From: Candidatus Saccharimonadota bacterium
GTDB taxonomy: Bacteria; Patescibacteriota; Saccharimonadia; Saccharimonadales; Saccharimonadaceae
DNA length: 64,000 bases
Assembly: GCA_030445245.1 (NCBI GenBank)
Contig: JAUCSD010000001.1
Location: 310,001 to 374,000 of the forward strand
Direction of reading: 5' to 3'
Positions 6,633-13,631 of this stretch are shown one piece after another. The notes under the pieces are model-generated. The model saw nothing but the letters and a program-made list of their open reading frames with translations, was not told the origin of the DNA and made no database searches. The position numbers and the translations under genes were made by a program. Numbering within the stretch: the stretch's first letter is position 1; each line of letters opens with the position of its first letter.

Positions 6633-7169
6633 ATGCCAGCAGAAATTCCTACAAATTCACCAGAGAAAAAAGAAACTCTTGATGATAATGCAAGAAAGTT
6701 TATACTCGAAGGGATTGATCCCAAACTTCTAGATGAAAATAACGCGTCATCATTTAGTCTTATTATTGATTGGCTAGAAACAGACAATGATAACGATAAC
6801 GAGACGAAGGTTGCATATAAAGAATTTGATAATGGTGATGTTCAGATTTTATTAATAACGAAAACTACCACAGACGGTAATCGGACTTCAATAAAAGAAA
6901 AAATTACCAAAGAAGAATACGAACAACTCGTAGTTTCTTCGGTACTCCATCTTGAAAAGAAACGTTATGAATTTACGTACGCTCAAGGTAGTGTTGTTTT
7001 TTCTGTTAAATATGACGAGTTCACGGATGGCGAACTTTGTATGCTAGAGGTTGATGCCTCAAGTGAAGAAGAGAGAAGGTCTTTTAGCCCTGGTGAGTTT
7101 CCAAGTAAATTAGTAGAAGTTACAGGTGATACACAATATTATGGCTATAGAATAGCTGAGATCATTTGA
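6633..7169 (+). CDS. CYTH-like protein
   Basis: A 178-residue protein whose C-terminal half resembles the CYTH (triphosphate tunnel) fold: alternating charged strands KEKITKEEYEQL, then KKRYEFTYAQGS, KYDEFTDGELCMLEVD and SSEEERRSFSPGEF, ending with an YGYRIAEII tail. Family members hydrolyse tri- or polyphosphates or act as adenylate cyclases using Glu and Lys pairs inside the tunnel. The classic N-terminal ExExK motif is not clear here (RKFILEGI comes closest), so function is uncertain. I start at the ATG 6633 because TATACT (6620-6625) lies seven bases before it; an in-frame TTG upstream lies above the promoter. A second CYTH-like gene lies at 21.9 kb. Confidence 0.6.
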   Translation: MPAEIPTNSPEKKETLDDNARKFILEGIDPKLLDENNASSFSLIIDWLETDNDNDNETKVAYKEFDNGDVQILLITKTTTDGNRTSIKEKITKEEYEQLVVSSVLHLEKKRYEFTYAQGSVVFSVKYDEFTDGELCMLEVDASSEEERRSFSPGEFPSKLVEVTGDTQYYGYRIAEII

Positions 7170-7186
7170 TTCTCTCTTAAGGCAAT

Positions 7187-7258
7187 AGTTCGAAGTGCGT
7201 CCATGAGGGGCTGCCAAGCATAAACACGATGAATAAAAATTTCTTCGGAAGTCTTTAT
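7187..7258 (+). repeat. Array repeat R9, nearly perfect
   Basis: Box 7187-7226 has one change (TAAACA). The hairpin AATTTC TTCG GAAGTC is followed by a short T run. It is well preserved although it lies beyond the diverged R8, so age does not follow position strictly. Confidence 0.85.
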
Positions 7259-7278
7259 TAGTGTTAAACTACTTAACA

Positions 7279-7773
7279 ATGAAAAGTATTAACCAAACAC
7301 TTACTTCGTCTATAGGACGCACCTTTATTTATCTGAGCATTTTTATTGCTGGATCGGCATTACACGAACTGCTCTTTCGACTTATAAACCCTACGATATG
7401 GTCTGGTAGCGCAATAGTACTGACTCTATCCACTCTCGGCGCCTTTGTACTTATAGGTGCCGTACTTGCCTGTGAGCGCCATGCAATGTCTCGAGTGACC
7501 TCCGCCGCTACCTTGTTTATCCTAGGCGTTATTGCCCTTAGAATAGGACATTCTGTCGTACCCGATCCGTATTTACTTGTAGCTGCATTTTGCATTGCCA
7601 CTATTGGTGCACAGCCAGCGTTACACCGTAAGTTAACGAGTTTTAAGCGAACGGTTTTGTATAGCTTACTTACTATTTTTATCTCATTAGCTATAGCAAT
7701 TACGTTCGCTTACGGAATGACCATGCTTGATCGTCTTACCATTTCGCGACAGTACGATTTTCACACAAACTAA
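7279..7773 (+). CDS. Four-helix integral membrane protein, unknown
   Basis: A 164-residue protein with about four membrane spans: residues near 12-30, 40-60, 70-90 and 125-150. Short loops are basic inside (RHAMSR, HRKLTSFKR), giving a clear topology. No enzymatic motif is visible and no family is recognised. TAAACT (7265-7270) is eight bases from the ATG at 7279, which I prefer over an in-frame GTG at 7261 inside the R9 terminator. It is the only gene between R9 and R10. Confidence 0.6.
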   Translation: MKSINQTLTSSIGRTFIYLSIFIAGSALHELLFRLINPTIWSGSAIVLTLSTLGAFVLIGAVLACERHAMSRVTSAATLFILGVIALRIGHSVVPDPYLLVAAFCIATIGAQPALHRKLTSFKRTVLYSLLTIFISLAIAITFAYGMTMLDRLTISRQYDFHTN

Positions 7774-7784
7774 ATTAGTTCAAA

Positions 7785-7855
7785 AGTTTGAAGTGCGTCC
7801 ATGAGGGGCTGCCACGATATTATCAATGTAAAAAAGACCACTTCGGAAGTCTTTC
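7785..7855 (+). repeat. Array repeat R10, right arm lost
   Basis: Bases 7785-7814 match the consensus except for AGTTTG; after GCTGCCA the AGCATAAGCA arm is replaced. A hairpin ACTTCGGAAGTCTTT remains at 7840-7855. The break point after CCA is the same as in R5. Confidence 0.78.
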
Positions 7856-7875
7856 CTGTTTGCTATGATACGGTT

Positions 7876-8175
7876 ATGAATTTAGAATTTCCATATCAGC
7901 TCGTTGCGTTCATTGATAAAGAACCGAAAATTAGTGAACCCGTCTACTATGGTGAAAATGGTTGGTACCCACAAATTGCTTTAAAGAGGCGTTTTAAGAT
8001 AACTGAGATGAACGAAGATACCTTTATATCGAAACTAGAAAAGTATTGCGATAGTAAAACTAGTTTCACAGTGAAAACCGGTGACTTAGTGCAGCCTGAT
8101 CGTATGCCTGTAAAAATTCTAGAGGTTGAGTCGACCACCGAGTTAATAAGTTTCCATAGAGATTTCATTACATAA
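7876..8175 (+). CDS. Truncated 2'-5' RNA ligase-like (2H phosphoesterase) protein
   Basis: A 99-residue protein that resembles the N-terminal half of 2'-5' RNA ligase family proteins: an opening strand YQLVAFID, a GWYPQIALKRRF block where the family has PHITL, then FTVKTGDLVQ and VKILEVESTTELISFHRDF. The catalytic HxT appears as QIA and the second half with its second HxT is missing, so the enzyme is probably inactive or the gene broken. TATGAT at 7864-7869 is six bases from the ATG. About 160 bases of unassigned sequence follow before the next gene; no repeat copy is seen there. Confidence 0.5.
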   Translation: MNLEFPYQLVAFIDKEPKISEPVYYGENGWYPQIALKRRFKITEMNEDTFISKLEKYCDSKTSFTVKTGDLVQPDRMPVKILEVESTTELISFHRDFIT

Positions 8176-8334
8176 AGTCATTATTCGGAATTAAAGGATT
8201 TAAAACTTCATATCAACGAATTAGCTAAGCAAATCGGCAACGTTATGCAAATAACTTCCCCGGTCGTTTATGTGTAGTATATTATTTCAGAGTCCTCACC
8301 CTTCCCCGCTGCGGAGTGGTACAATAGTGCTTGT

Positions 8335-9399
8335 ATGAGAACACTACGCCATGAAAAACTCATTAGTTTTGCGCAGGCTGTCGACGAACCGGGTGTGTGG
8401 ATGCCGGAGCTTACGCAATTTGAAACCGATTATGCACAATATGAGCTTACATCAGTGCATGAATTTATGAAGGGCTTTGGACGTTCGTGGTTTTTGGCCG
8501 GAGGCACTGCACTGGATCTCTATGTCGGTGCGTTCACGCGATCGCATAAGGATACTGATGTTGCGATAGAACAGGCTTTTGCCGAGGAATTTCATATGTA
8601 TGCTACATCCGCGGGCTACGCCTTCTTCGACCATGAATCTACCGTTCTGGATAAACCGGAACACCTGGCGGATGGTCGAGAAAATGCCTTTCTACATAAG
8701 ATTGACTTTACCGTACCCGGTCCCGAAGCATTTGAAATTATTTTTTTGCAGCGCGATGTTGATGGCAATATACCGTTCTATCATGATCGTCGGATCAAGT
8801 TCCCCTGGCGATACTACGAAGAAGCTCCCGTAAGACCCATACCGGGTGCTTCTTCTGGCCTGATTATCCAGTTGCAACCGCCCGTTGTAATCTTGCTACA
8901 TAAGTTACTGGATGGCCGCAGGCAAGATATTAGGGATGTGTCACATACATTGGAGCTGTTGAACGCTGAGGACCATGCGAATATTGAATCATCCATCTTA
9001 AAAATGCGTAACTTATATATTCCACGTTCTGGCCAGGGGCTTCTAAAGAATGTGTTGCGTGCGCCACTTGGGCTAGTCGGTAGTGAGCGCAGGCAATTAA
9101 CGAGGCTTGCTTTCGATTCTTTTATGAAAGATGAACCCACTCTTCGGCAAATGCTTGCAGCCGGCGATGAAGCAAAGATGCTTGATGTGGATATCTCTGC
9201 AAAAATGAATCATTTCTATAAAGCTGTGAAGGCTGAAAACAAGCACGGTACAATGCGTATGTATGAGCTGGAGTTGGGTAAGGCCGCCTTCGGACTGGTT
9301 CAAGGGATGTCACACGAAGACTACTTGAACTATGAATTGCGTCGTCGCTTAGTGCGTTCTGCGAATAGTAAGCAAGTCGTGATTCCCTTTCATGCATAG
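8335..9399 (+). CDS. Nucleotidyltransferase-like protein (aminoglycoside adenylyltransferase type)
   Basis: A 354-residue protein with a polymerase-beta-type nucleotidyltransferase signature, FLAGGTALDLYVGAFTRSHKDTDVAI at about residues 52-77; GG followed by DTD supplies the metal ligands. Spacing and the RxHxDxD ending resemble the Aminoglyc_resit and AbiEii families, which transfer nucleotides to drugs or tRNAs. The C-terminal half (from about 200) is helical and unassigned. TACAAT at 8320-8325 lies nine bases before the ATG. It may be an antibiotic-modifying enzyme or an abortive-infection toxin; no AbiEi-like partner is adjacent, which speaks against the latter. Confidence 0.65.
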   Translation: MRTLRHEKLISFAQAVDEPGVWMPELTQFETDYAQYELTSVHEFMKGFGRSWFLAGGTALDLYVGAFTRSHKDTDVAIEQAFAEEFHMYATSAGYAFFDHESTVLDKPEHLADGRENAFLHKIDFTVPGPEAFEIIFLQRDVDGNIPFYHDRRIKFPWRYYEEAPVRPIPGASSGLIIQLQPPVVILLHKLLDGRRQDIRDVSHTLELLNAEDHANIESSILKMRNLYIPRSGQGLLKNVLRAPLGLVGSERRQLTRLAFDSFMKDEPTLRQMLAAGDEAKMLDVDISAKMNHFYKAVKAENKHGTMRMYELELGKAAFGLVQGMSHEDYLNYELRRRLVRSANSKQVVIPFHA

Positions 9400-9505
9400 C
9401 CCCACTTTTTAATCTCGGCATAAAATGCGCTCACCCAAATGGTTGATTTCCTACACCTGTACAATAAATAGTATTTTGGATATTCAGTGATATGTTAGTG
9501 CCTAA

Positions 9506-9577
9506 AGCTCGATAGTTGTCCATGAGCTTCTGCCAAGCATAGCTACCATGACGAAGGATTCATTCGGAAGTCTTTTA
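9506..9577 (+). repeat. Array repeat R11, decayed
   Basis: Box 9506-9545: AGCTCGATAGTTGTCC, then CTGCCAAGCATAGC, about 31 of 40 bases conserved. The hairpin residue CATTCGGAAGTCTTTTA persists. Confidence 0.72.
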
Positions 9578-9622
9578 TCCTGCTATACTTACTAGGATAA
9601 TACCAAAAAAAGGAAAAACCTT

Positions 9623-10006
9623 ATGAATATGAAACTAGAATTAGTTCCATTGCCAATCTCGGACGTTGAGCGGAGTAAAGCATTTTATATCAATACTGTT
9701 GGCTTTAATCTGGACCACGATGTCCAGCCTGGTAATGGCATGCGCATTGTTCAACTAACACCTCCTGGCTCGGCCTGTTCAATCGTGATAGGTACGGGAA
9801 TGGGACCTGCTGATGTCAAGCCAGGATCCGTGCGGAACCTTCACTTAGTCGTTTCTGGTATAGAAGCTGCGCATACATTACTAACTAGCCGTGGACTCGC
9901 TATCAGCTCGGTTGAGGATATGGGAGGGGTGAAGTATGCGTATTTCAGTGATCCGGATGGCAACACCTGGGCTCTTCAAGAGATTAGTCCATCTGCTAGG
10001 CTATAG
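9623..10006 (+). CDS. Glyoxalase/VOC superfamily protein
   Basis: A 127-residue protein with two beta-alpha-beta-beta-beta units of the vicinal oxygen chelate fold. The first has PLPISDVERSKAFYINTVGF, the second has LHLVVSGIEAAHTLLTSRG and ends with the family hallmark YFSDPDGNTWALQE. The metal ligands would be found around the HLVV strand and the Glu in ALQE. Such proteins cover lactoylglutathione lyases, dioxygenases and antibiotic-binding proteins; the role here is open. Unlike most neighbours it has a leader: TATACT at 9587-9592 and an AAGGAAAAA ribosome site before the ATG. Confidence 0.85.
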   Translation: MNMKLELVPLPISDVERSKAFYINTVGFNLDHDVQPGNGMRIVQLTPPGSACSIVIGTGMGPADVKPGSVRNLHLVVSGIEAAHTLLTSRGLAISSVEDMGGVKYAYFSDPDGNTWALQEISPSARL

Positions 10007-10015
10007 TTAACGATT

Positions 10016-10055
10016 TGCTTGGAGTGTATCTACGAGAAGTTGTTGAGTATAGATA
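10016..10055 (+). repeat. Array repeat R12, strongly decayed
   Basis: Aligned without gaps to the consensus it keeps 22 of 40 bases, and 17 of the 18 differences are transitions (mostly C to T and G to A). Right-hand AGTATAGATAGTATA mirrors AGCATAAGCAGTATA of R1 and R2. No T-tailed hairpin follows. Confidence 0.55.
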
Positions 10056-10185
10056 GTATAATGTTTTAAACATTCGAATCGTATAACTAACTAGATAGAA
10101 TTCTTTAAAACTAACTACTACGCCAGGTATTGGTATGCTATTTAGATATAAGTTCGATGGTGTAGGATTTGCATGCGTAGCTAAT

Positions 10186-10259
10186 AGTTTCGAAGTGAGT
10201 TCGCAAGAGGGTTGTTAGGATAGGTATGCTGGTAAGAGATTGCTACGGAAGATTTTTTA
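10186..10259 (+). repeat. Array repeat R13, decayed
   Basis: Box AGTTTCGAAGTGAGTTCGCA, then GAGGGTTGTTAGGATAGG, with two small insertions. A weak hairpin ends in CTACGGAAGATTTTTT. The 130 bases between R12 and R13 hold no gene. Confidence 0.6.
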
Positions 10260-10276
10260 TTTGTTATGATTAACGA

Positions 10277-11035
10277 GTGCAGGAGAATTATAATTCAGGT
10301 GATTTACACTATGAAGAACATGGAAGCGGCAATGATGTTGTCGTACTGGTGCATGGGTTTTTATCGTCCTCAAGTTATTGGAGTAGGATTAGACCGAGCT
10401 TAGTGCGCGCGGGATATAAAGTAATCTCCATAGATTTACTTGGATTTGGCGATGCGATGAAGCCGCAGGATATCGAATATGGTTATAGTGATCAGGTCGA
10501 ATATGTGGGTCAAATCGCTCGTCATTTAAAACTAGAGACATTCACTCTGATCGGTCATTCCATGGGTGCGTTAATAGCTGCACGTTATGCGATACTACAC
10601 CCTGCTAAATTAAAATATTTAGTACTTCTTCATCCTCCTTTATATATGAATACGACAGAGGCAAATAATACCCTTATAAACACAAGTATGCTGTATCGTT
10701 ATCTATTGAGATCAAAGTATAGAAACATCGCCTGGAAGGTAATCAGATGTTCTATACCGGGTATAATTGCAAAACATTCTCACGATGCTCGTGAGAAATC
10801 ACTGATGAATATAATAGTAAAAGCGGAATTATTTACAGATCTACAGAAGATGAAGACGAATACACTTCTCCTTGTTGGGTTAAAAGATCGCCCCATATAT
10901 CTAGACAACCTAGCAAATGTTCCCTTGCGGTTACCGGTAAAAGTAATAAAAGAAAACGTAGATCATCATTCTCCGATTAAATATCCTACGTTAGTTCAGA
11001 ATCTCATCTTAGATTTTATTTCTAAGCAGTCCTAA
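10277..11035 (+). CDS. Alpha/beta hydrolase
   Basis: A 252-residue alpha/beta hydrolase. The oxyanion strand is VVVLVHGFLSSSSYW, the strand ISIDLLGFGDA follows, and the nucleophile elbow is GHSMG near residue 96. The catalytic Asp (LVGLKDRP near residue 202) and a His (NVDHHSP near residue 234) complete the triad. The same DLLGFGD signature occurs in the hydrolase at 47.7 kb, so the two are probably homologues from one family. GTG is the start: TATGAT at 10265-10270 is exactly six bases before it. The substrate cannot be read from the sequence. Confidence 0.85.
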   Translation: MQENYNSGDLHYEEHGSGNDVVVLVHGFLSSSSYWSRIRPSLVRAGYKVISIDLLGFGDAMKPQDIEYGYSDQVEYVGQIARHLKLETFTLIGHSMGALIAARYAILHPAKLKYLVLLHPPLYMNTTEANNTLINTSMLYRYLLRSKYRNIAWKVIRCSIPGIIAKHSHDAREKSLMNIIVKAELFTDLQKMKTNTLLLVGLKDRPIYLDNLANVPLRLPVKVIKENVDHHSPIKYPTLVQNLILDFISKQS

Positions 11036-11138
11036 GCATGCTCACGAGATGCTCTTCGCCTGCCCTATTCGACAGGTGGAGACTTTATTGGTATTATATC
11101 TAAGCAAAATCCATATTGCCCGCAGACAAGGTGAACCA

Positions 11139-11717
11139 ATGGGTAAAAAGATCAAGTGGTCTTTTCTAAGACCGCAGAGACGAACCCATCCTGACCGTGT
11201 CCGTCAGGCCCACGAGTTGCTCGCCAGCTTACTCGACCAAATGGTTGGCAACGCTCATACGATGGTTGAACGATTTAGTGCGGACTACCTCAAGGATGAG
11301 TGGCGCGAGAAGCACGGAGCGATGCTTACCGACAAACTCAACGTCGGAGTAGCCGCTGCCCAAAAATCCCTGGATGCGCTCGAAGGCGAATACGTCAAGG
11401 GGAAGCGTCGAGGAAAAGAGTTTGATCTCCAAAAGTTCAGAGAGGCTTACTGGCATGGATCAAGCGAGGTCCTTCATGGGCTGGAGCATGTCATTCAGGA
11501 AATTCTCTTTGATTATGACGGTGACTGTCGGCCGATGACCCGGCTGGCAAGGGGCAGCTATAACACGGTCGTCATTAGGAGAGACCTGGGTGTTGAAGTC
11601 GGATTCTGTTGCCACGCCTTTCTCTACATGATCGGCCGTGTAGGCAACCGACCCAAGGGTCTCGATCTTCGCATGAAGCCCATCATTCCCATCGAAGCCG
11701 GCGACAAATTCGGATGA
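11139..11717 (+). CDS. GC-rich orphan protein
   Basis: A 192-residue hydrophilic protein rich in Arg and Lys near its N-terminus (KKIKWSFLRPQRRTHPDRVR), helical in the middle (KLNVGVAAAQKSLDALEGEY) and ending with a possible strand-rich domain (GSYNTVVIRRDLGVEVGF). The base composition is well above that of the flanking hydrolase genes. The ATG at 11139 has AAGGTGAACCA before it; an earlier in-frame start at 11049 has no such signal. A GC-rich hairpin follows the stop. It is one of five similar GC-rich single genes in the window and probably came from another genome. No family is recognised. Confidence 0.6.
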   Translation: MGKKIKWSFLRPQRRTHPDRVRQAHELLASLLDQMVGNAHTMVERFSADYLKDEWREKHGAMLTDKLNVGVAAAQKSLDALEGEYVKGKRRGKEFDLQKFREAYWHGSSEVLHGLEHVIQEILFDYDGDCRPMTRLARGSYNTVVIRRDLGVEVGFCCHAFLYMIGRVGNRPKGLDLRMKPIIPIEAGDKFG

Positions 11718-11722
11718 TGCAG

Positions 11723-11754
11723 AAGCCGAGGGGCCGATTCAGGCTCCTCGGCTT
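11723..11754 (+). terminator. GC-rich hairpin after the orphan gene
   Basis: AAGCCGAGG.GCC pairs with GGC.CCTCGGCTT around GATTC; no long T run. Confidence 0.6.
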
Positions 11755-11787
11755 ACGCCTAAATTGCTCGGTCGTAGAGTACACTTC

Positions 11788-11861
11788 TTGATATGGAAGG
11801 TGCGTTCCGCCATTTCTAATTGCTAAGTACAACAGCTAAAGCTCTCTCGAGAGCTTTTTAT
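11788..11861 (+). repeat. Possible last array repeat R14
   Basis: GATATGGAAGGTGCGTTCC, then TTGCTAAGTACAACAGCTAA, then a clear terminator AAAGCTCT.CTCG.AGAGCTTTTT (11838-11860) with TATAAT following. Box similarity is weak, but the order box, terminator, promoter, gene is kept. Confidence 0.4.
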
Positions 11862-11928
11862 AATATTGTGAGCTCGATCACTGTATGCGTACTAATATCA
11901 GTATATTCTGAGGCCATAGAGGTATTTT

Positions 11929-12693
11929 ATGAAAAGTAAGCTGAACAAAATCTGGCACGAACATAACAAGCTTAAGACGAATGCGTCGCTGGGAGAACGG
12001 CTCATATGGCATCAAGAGCACCAGAAGAACTGTGGCTGCAGACCAATTCCAAAACGTCTGAAGAATCCGGATGAAAAAATTGACTATAAAAAAGAGTTAA
12101 AGCGATTTTATGCTGCGAAGGTTGATAAGCAAGTAGTCGTCCGCATTCCTAGGATGAACTATATTGCTATAGATGGTATGGGTGATCCTAATACGAGTCA
12201 GGAATATAGTGATGCCATCCAAACGCTTTACTCCGTTGCTTATATGATTAAGTTTACGAGCAAGGATATGCAGGGCAGTGATTTTAAGGTTATGCCACTA
12301 GAGGGCCTTTGGTGGTCGGAAGATATGGCTAATTTTAATCCAAGAGATAAAAGTAATTGGCTCTGGAGGGCTATGATTATGCAGCCGAACGTCGTTAGTG
12401 AAGATATCTACAATCGGGCTATCCAACAGGTGAAAGAAAAGAAAACTGCCAAGTCTCTCGATAAGGTGCGTTTCATATCATACGATGAGGGTCGAGCGGC
12501 ACAAGTATTATATGTCGGTCCGTATTCTGACGAAGGGCCAACAATTCGAAACCTGCACGGTTTTATAAAAGAACGGGGCGGCATGCTCGATGGGGTGAAT
12601 AAACATCATCACGAGATTTATTTAAGTGACTCGCGTCGTATTGATCCAGCAAAACTTAAGACGATCATCAGACAGCCTTTTAACTATCTCTAG
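11929..12693 (+). CDS. GyrI-like small-molecule-binding domain protein
   Basis: A 254-residue protein. After a charged N-terminal segment with CGCRP (residues 37-41), the body has RIPRMNYIAIDGMGDPN, then SDAIQTLYSVAYMIKF and MPLEGLWW, which are hallmarks of GyrI-like (YdhB/SOUL-related) domains known from multidrug-binding regulators; the C-terminal HHHEIYLSDSRR...LKTIIRQPF block closes the domain. There is no DNA-binding domain, so it is likely a binding or sequestering protein. AGAGGTATTTT precedes the ATG. It follows the last recognisable array repeat. Confidence 0.7.
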   Translation: MKSKLNKIWHEHNKLKTNASLGERLIWHQEHQKNCGCRPIPKRLKNPDEKIDYKKELKRFYAAKVDKQVVVRIPRMNYIAIDGMGDPNTSQEYSDAIQTLYSVAYMIKFTSKDMQGSDFKVMPLEGLWWSEDMANFNPRDKSNWLWRAMIMQPNVVSEDIYNRAIQQVKEKKTAKSLDKVRFISYDEGRAAQVLYVGPYSDEGPTIRNLHGFIKERGGMLDGVNKHHHEIYLSDSRRIDPAKLKTIIRQPFNYL

Positions 12694-12759
12694 AATTCGT
12701 CTGAATTTTTAGAACGAGTCTAGCTTCTTTATTGCCAGCACTCGTGTATAATTGGGATG

Positions 12760-13434
12760 ATGTTAAAGCCGACAAATTATATAATCGATTTTGACAGCAC
12801 TATTATCCGTTGTGAATCTTTGGACGAACTGGCACGTATTGCATTACGGAATAAAGCAGATCATGAAGACACGATGATTACCCTGGAACGTCTAACAATT
12901 GATGCTATGGACGGCAAGATCGCCTTTGACGAGGCACTAAGACAGCGGCTCGCTCTCTTTCAAGCTACGCGCGAACATGTGAACGAACTCACCCAGTTCT
13001 TGCATGGCCAAATAACTACTTCCCTGAAGAACGATATGACATGGTTTAATGCCAACAGCGATCGTATATATGTTGTGTCCGGAGGGTTTGAAGATTATAT
13101 CAAGCCAGTAGTAGCGCTTTTAGGTATAGCGCCTGAGCGTGTCTTCGCCAATCGTTTTACCTATGATGATGCGGGAGACGTAACAGGTTACGACCACACT
13201 AGCTTACTAAGTCGCCAAGGTGGCAAAGTAGATCAGGTGGTGTCTATGAAGCTAAGCGGACCAGTGATTATGATCGGCGACGGCTACACTGATTACGAAG
13301 TAAAAGCCCATAAGGCGGCTGATGAATTCTGGGCGTTTACCGAGAATGTCCATCGTGGACGTGTCACCGAGAATGCTGATAGGATTATCGAAACATTTCC
13401 TACTGTTGCACCTAAGCTTGTACTCGTATCATAG
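12760..13434 (+). CDS. HAD-family phosphatase, phosphoserine-phosphatase-like
   Basis: A 224-residue HAD hydrolase. Motif I is IDFDSTI with nucleophile and acid/base Asp at the N-terminus, motif II is VVSGG near residue 107, a Lys lies before GDGYTD and motif IV GDGYTD binds Mg. The helical cap after motif I (CESLDELARIAL) resembles SerB. Dephosphorylation of phosphoserine or a similar small phosphate is expected. Two ATGs are adjacent at 12757 and 12760; the second is seven bases after TATAAT (12747-12752), matching the leaderless pattern. Confidence 0.8.
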   Translation: MLKPTNYIIDFDSTIIRCESLDELARIALRNKADHEDTMITLERLTIDAMDGKIAFDEALRQRLALFQATREHVNELTQFLHGQITTSLKNDMTWFNANSDRIYVVSGGFEDYIKPVVALLGIAPERVFANRFTYDDAGDVTGYDHTSLLSRQGGKVDQVVSMKLSGPVIMIGDGYTDYEVKAHKAADEFWAFTENVHRGRVTENADRIIETFPTVAPKLVLVS

Positions 13435-13631
13435 CTAAGGGGTCCGATGCTGTCTGCAAAGTTTGTTCTGTAAAAAGTTGGTAGGGATTGATCTCAACTC
13501 CCTCTTAAAAGTTATCGCTCCATCTCTAATTTCTGCTGCATTGTTTTTAATGATGTGCCCTATCTATTCGAAGATAAATGAATGTGAAATATATCGTACA
13601 TAGTCTATTGCTTGTTGATGATAATACCTAT

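Larger units (their letters stand above)
295..11861 (+). mobile_element. tRNA-Trp-anchored array of single-gene cassettes (proposed)
   Basis: Starting at tRNA-Trp, about fourteen copies of one repeat punctuate this region. Each copy has a left arm around GTTCGAAGTGCGTCC, then GGGG, then CTGCCAAGCATAAGCA, then a hairpin terminator with a T run. A promoter and usually one gene follow. The right arm equals the tRNA 3' end plus flank; the left arm is not in the tRNA. Genes mostly face away from the tRNA, but three (506-784, 1675-2604, 2950-4035) face it. Repeats near the tRNA match the consensus closely; those beyond 9.5 kb are heavily mutated. No integrase, transposase or invertase gene is visible. 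Inference: sequential site-specific insertion at the tRNA 3' end with a recombinase acting in trans. An alternative is a dispersed, mobile intergenic repeat that mimics the tRNA end. Confidence 0.6.

Noticed and set aside
871-7855. Classic integron attC sites
   Set aside because: The boxes lack the GTTRRRY and RYYYAAC core sites and do not fold into a long imperfect hairpin; no intI gene is visible.
8176-8334. A missing repeat between the genes at 7876 and 8335
   Set aside because: No part of the box or the terminator is recognisable, so I do not claim one; the two genes may share one unit.
10069-10083. Palindrome AATGTTTTAAACATT as terminator of R12
   Set aside because: It is AT-only with no T run and may be chance in AT-rich DNA.
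10151-10184. Another array box between R12 and R13
   Set aside because: Only AGTTCGA matches the left arm; the rest cannot be aligned convincingly.
295-11861. CRISPR array
   Set aside because: Repeat copies lie 0.1-2 kb apart, with genes between them and no uniform spacers; no cas genes.
295-11861. Integrase, transposase or resolvase gene within the array
   Set aside because: I looked for tyrosine (R-HxxR-Y), serine and DDE patterns in all long frames of this region and found none.
13435-13631. Cyclic-di-AMP (ydaO) riboswitch before kup
   Set aside because: The expected conserved helices are missing and the gene appears leaderless, so no riboswitch RNA would be made.
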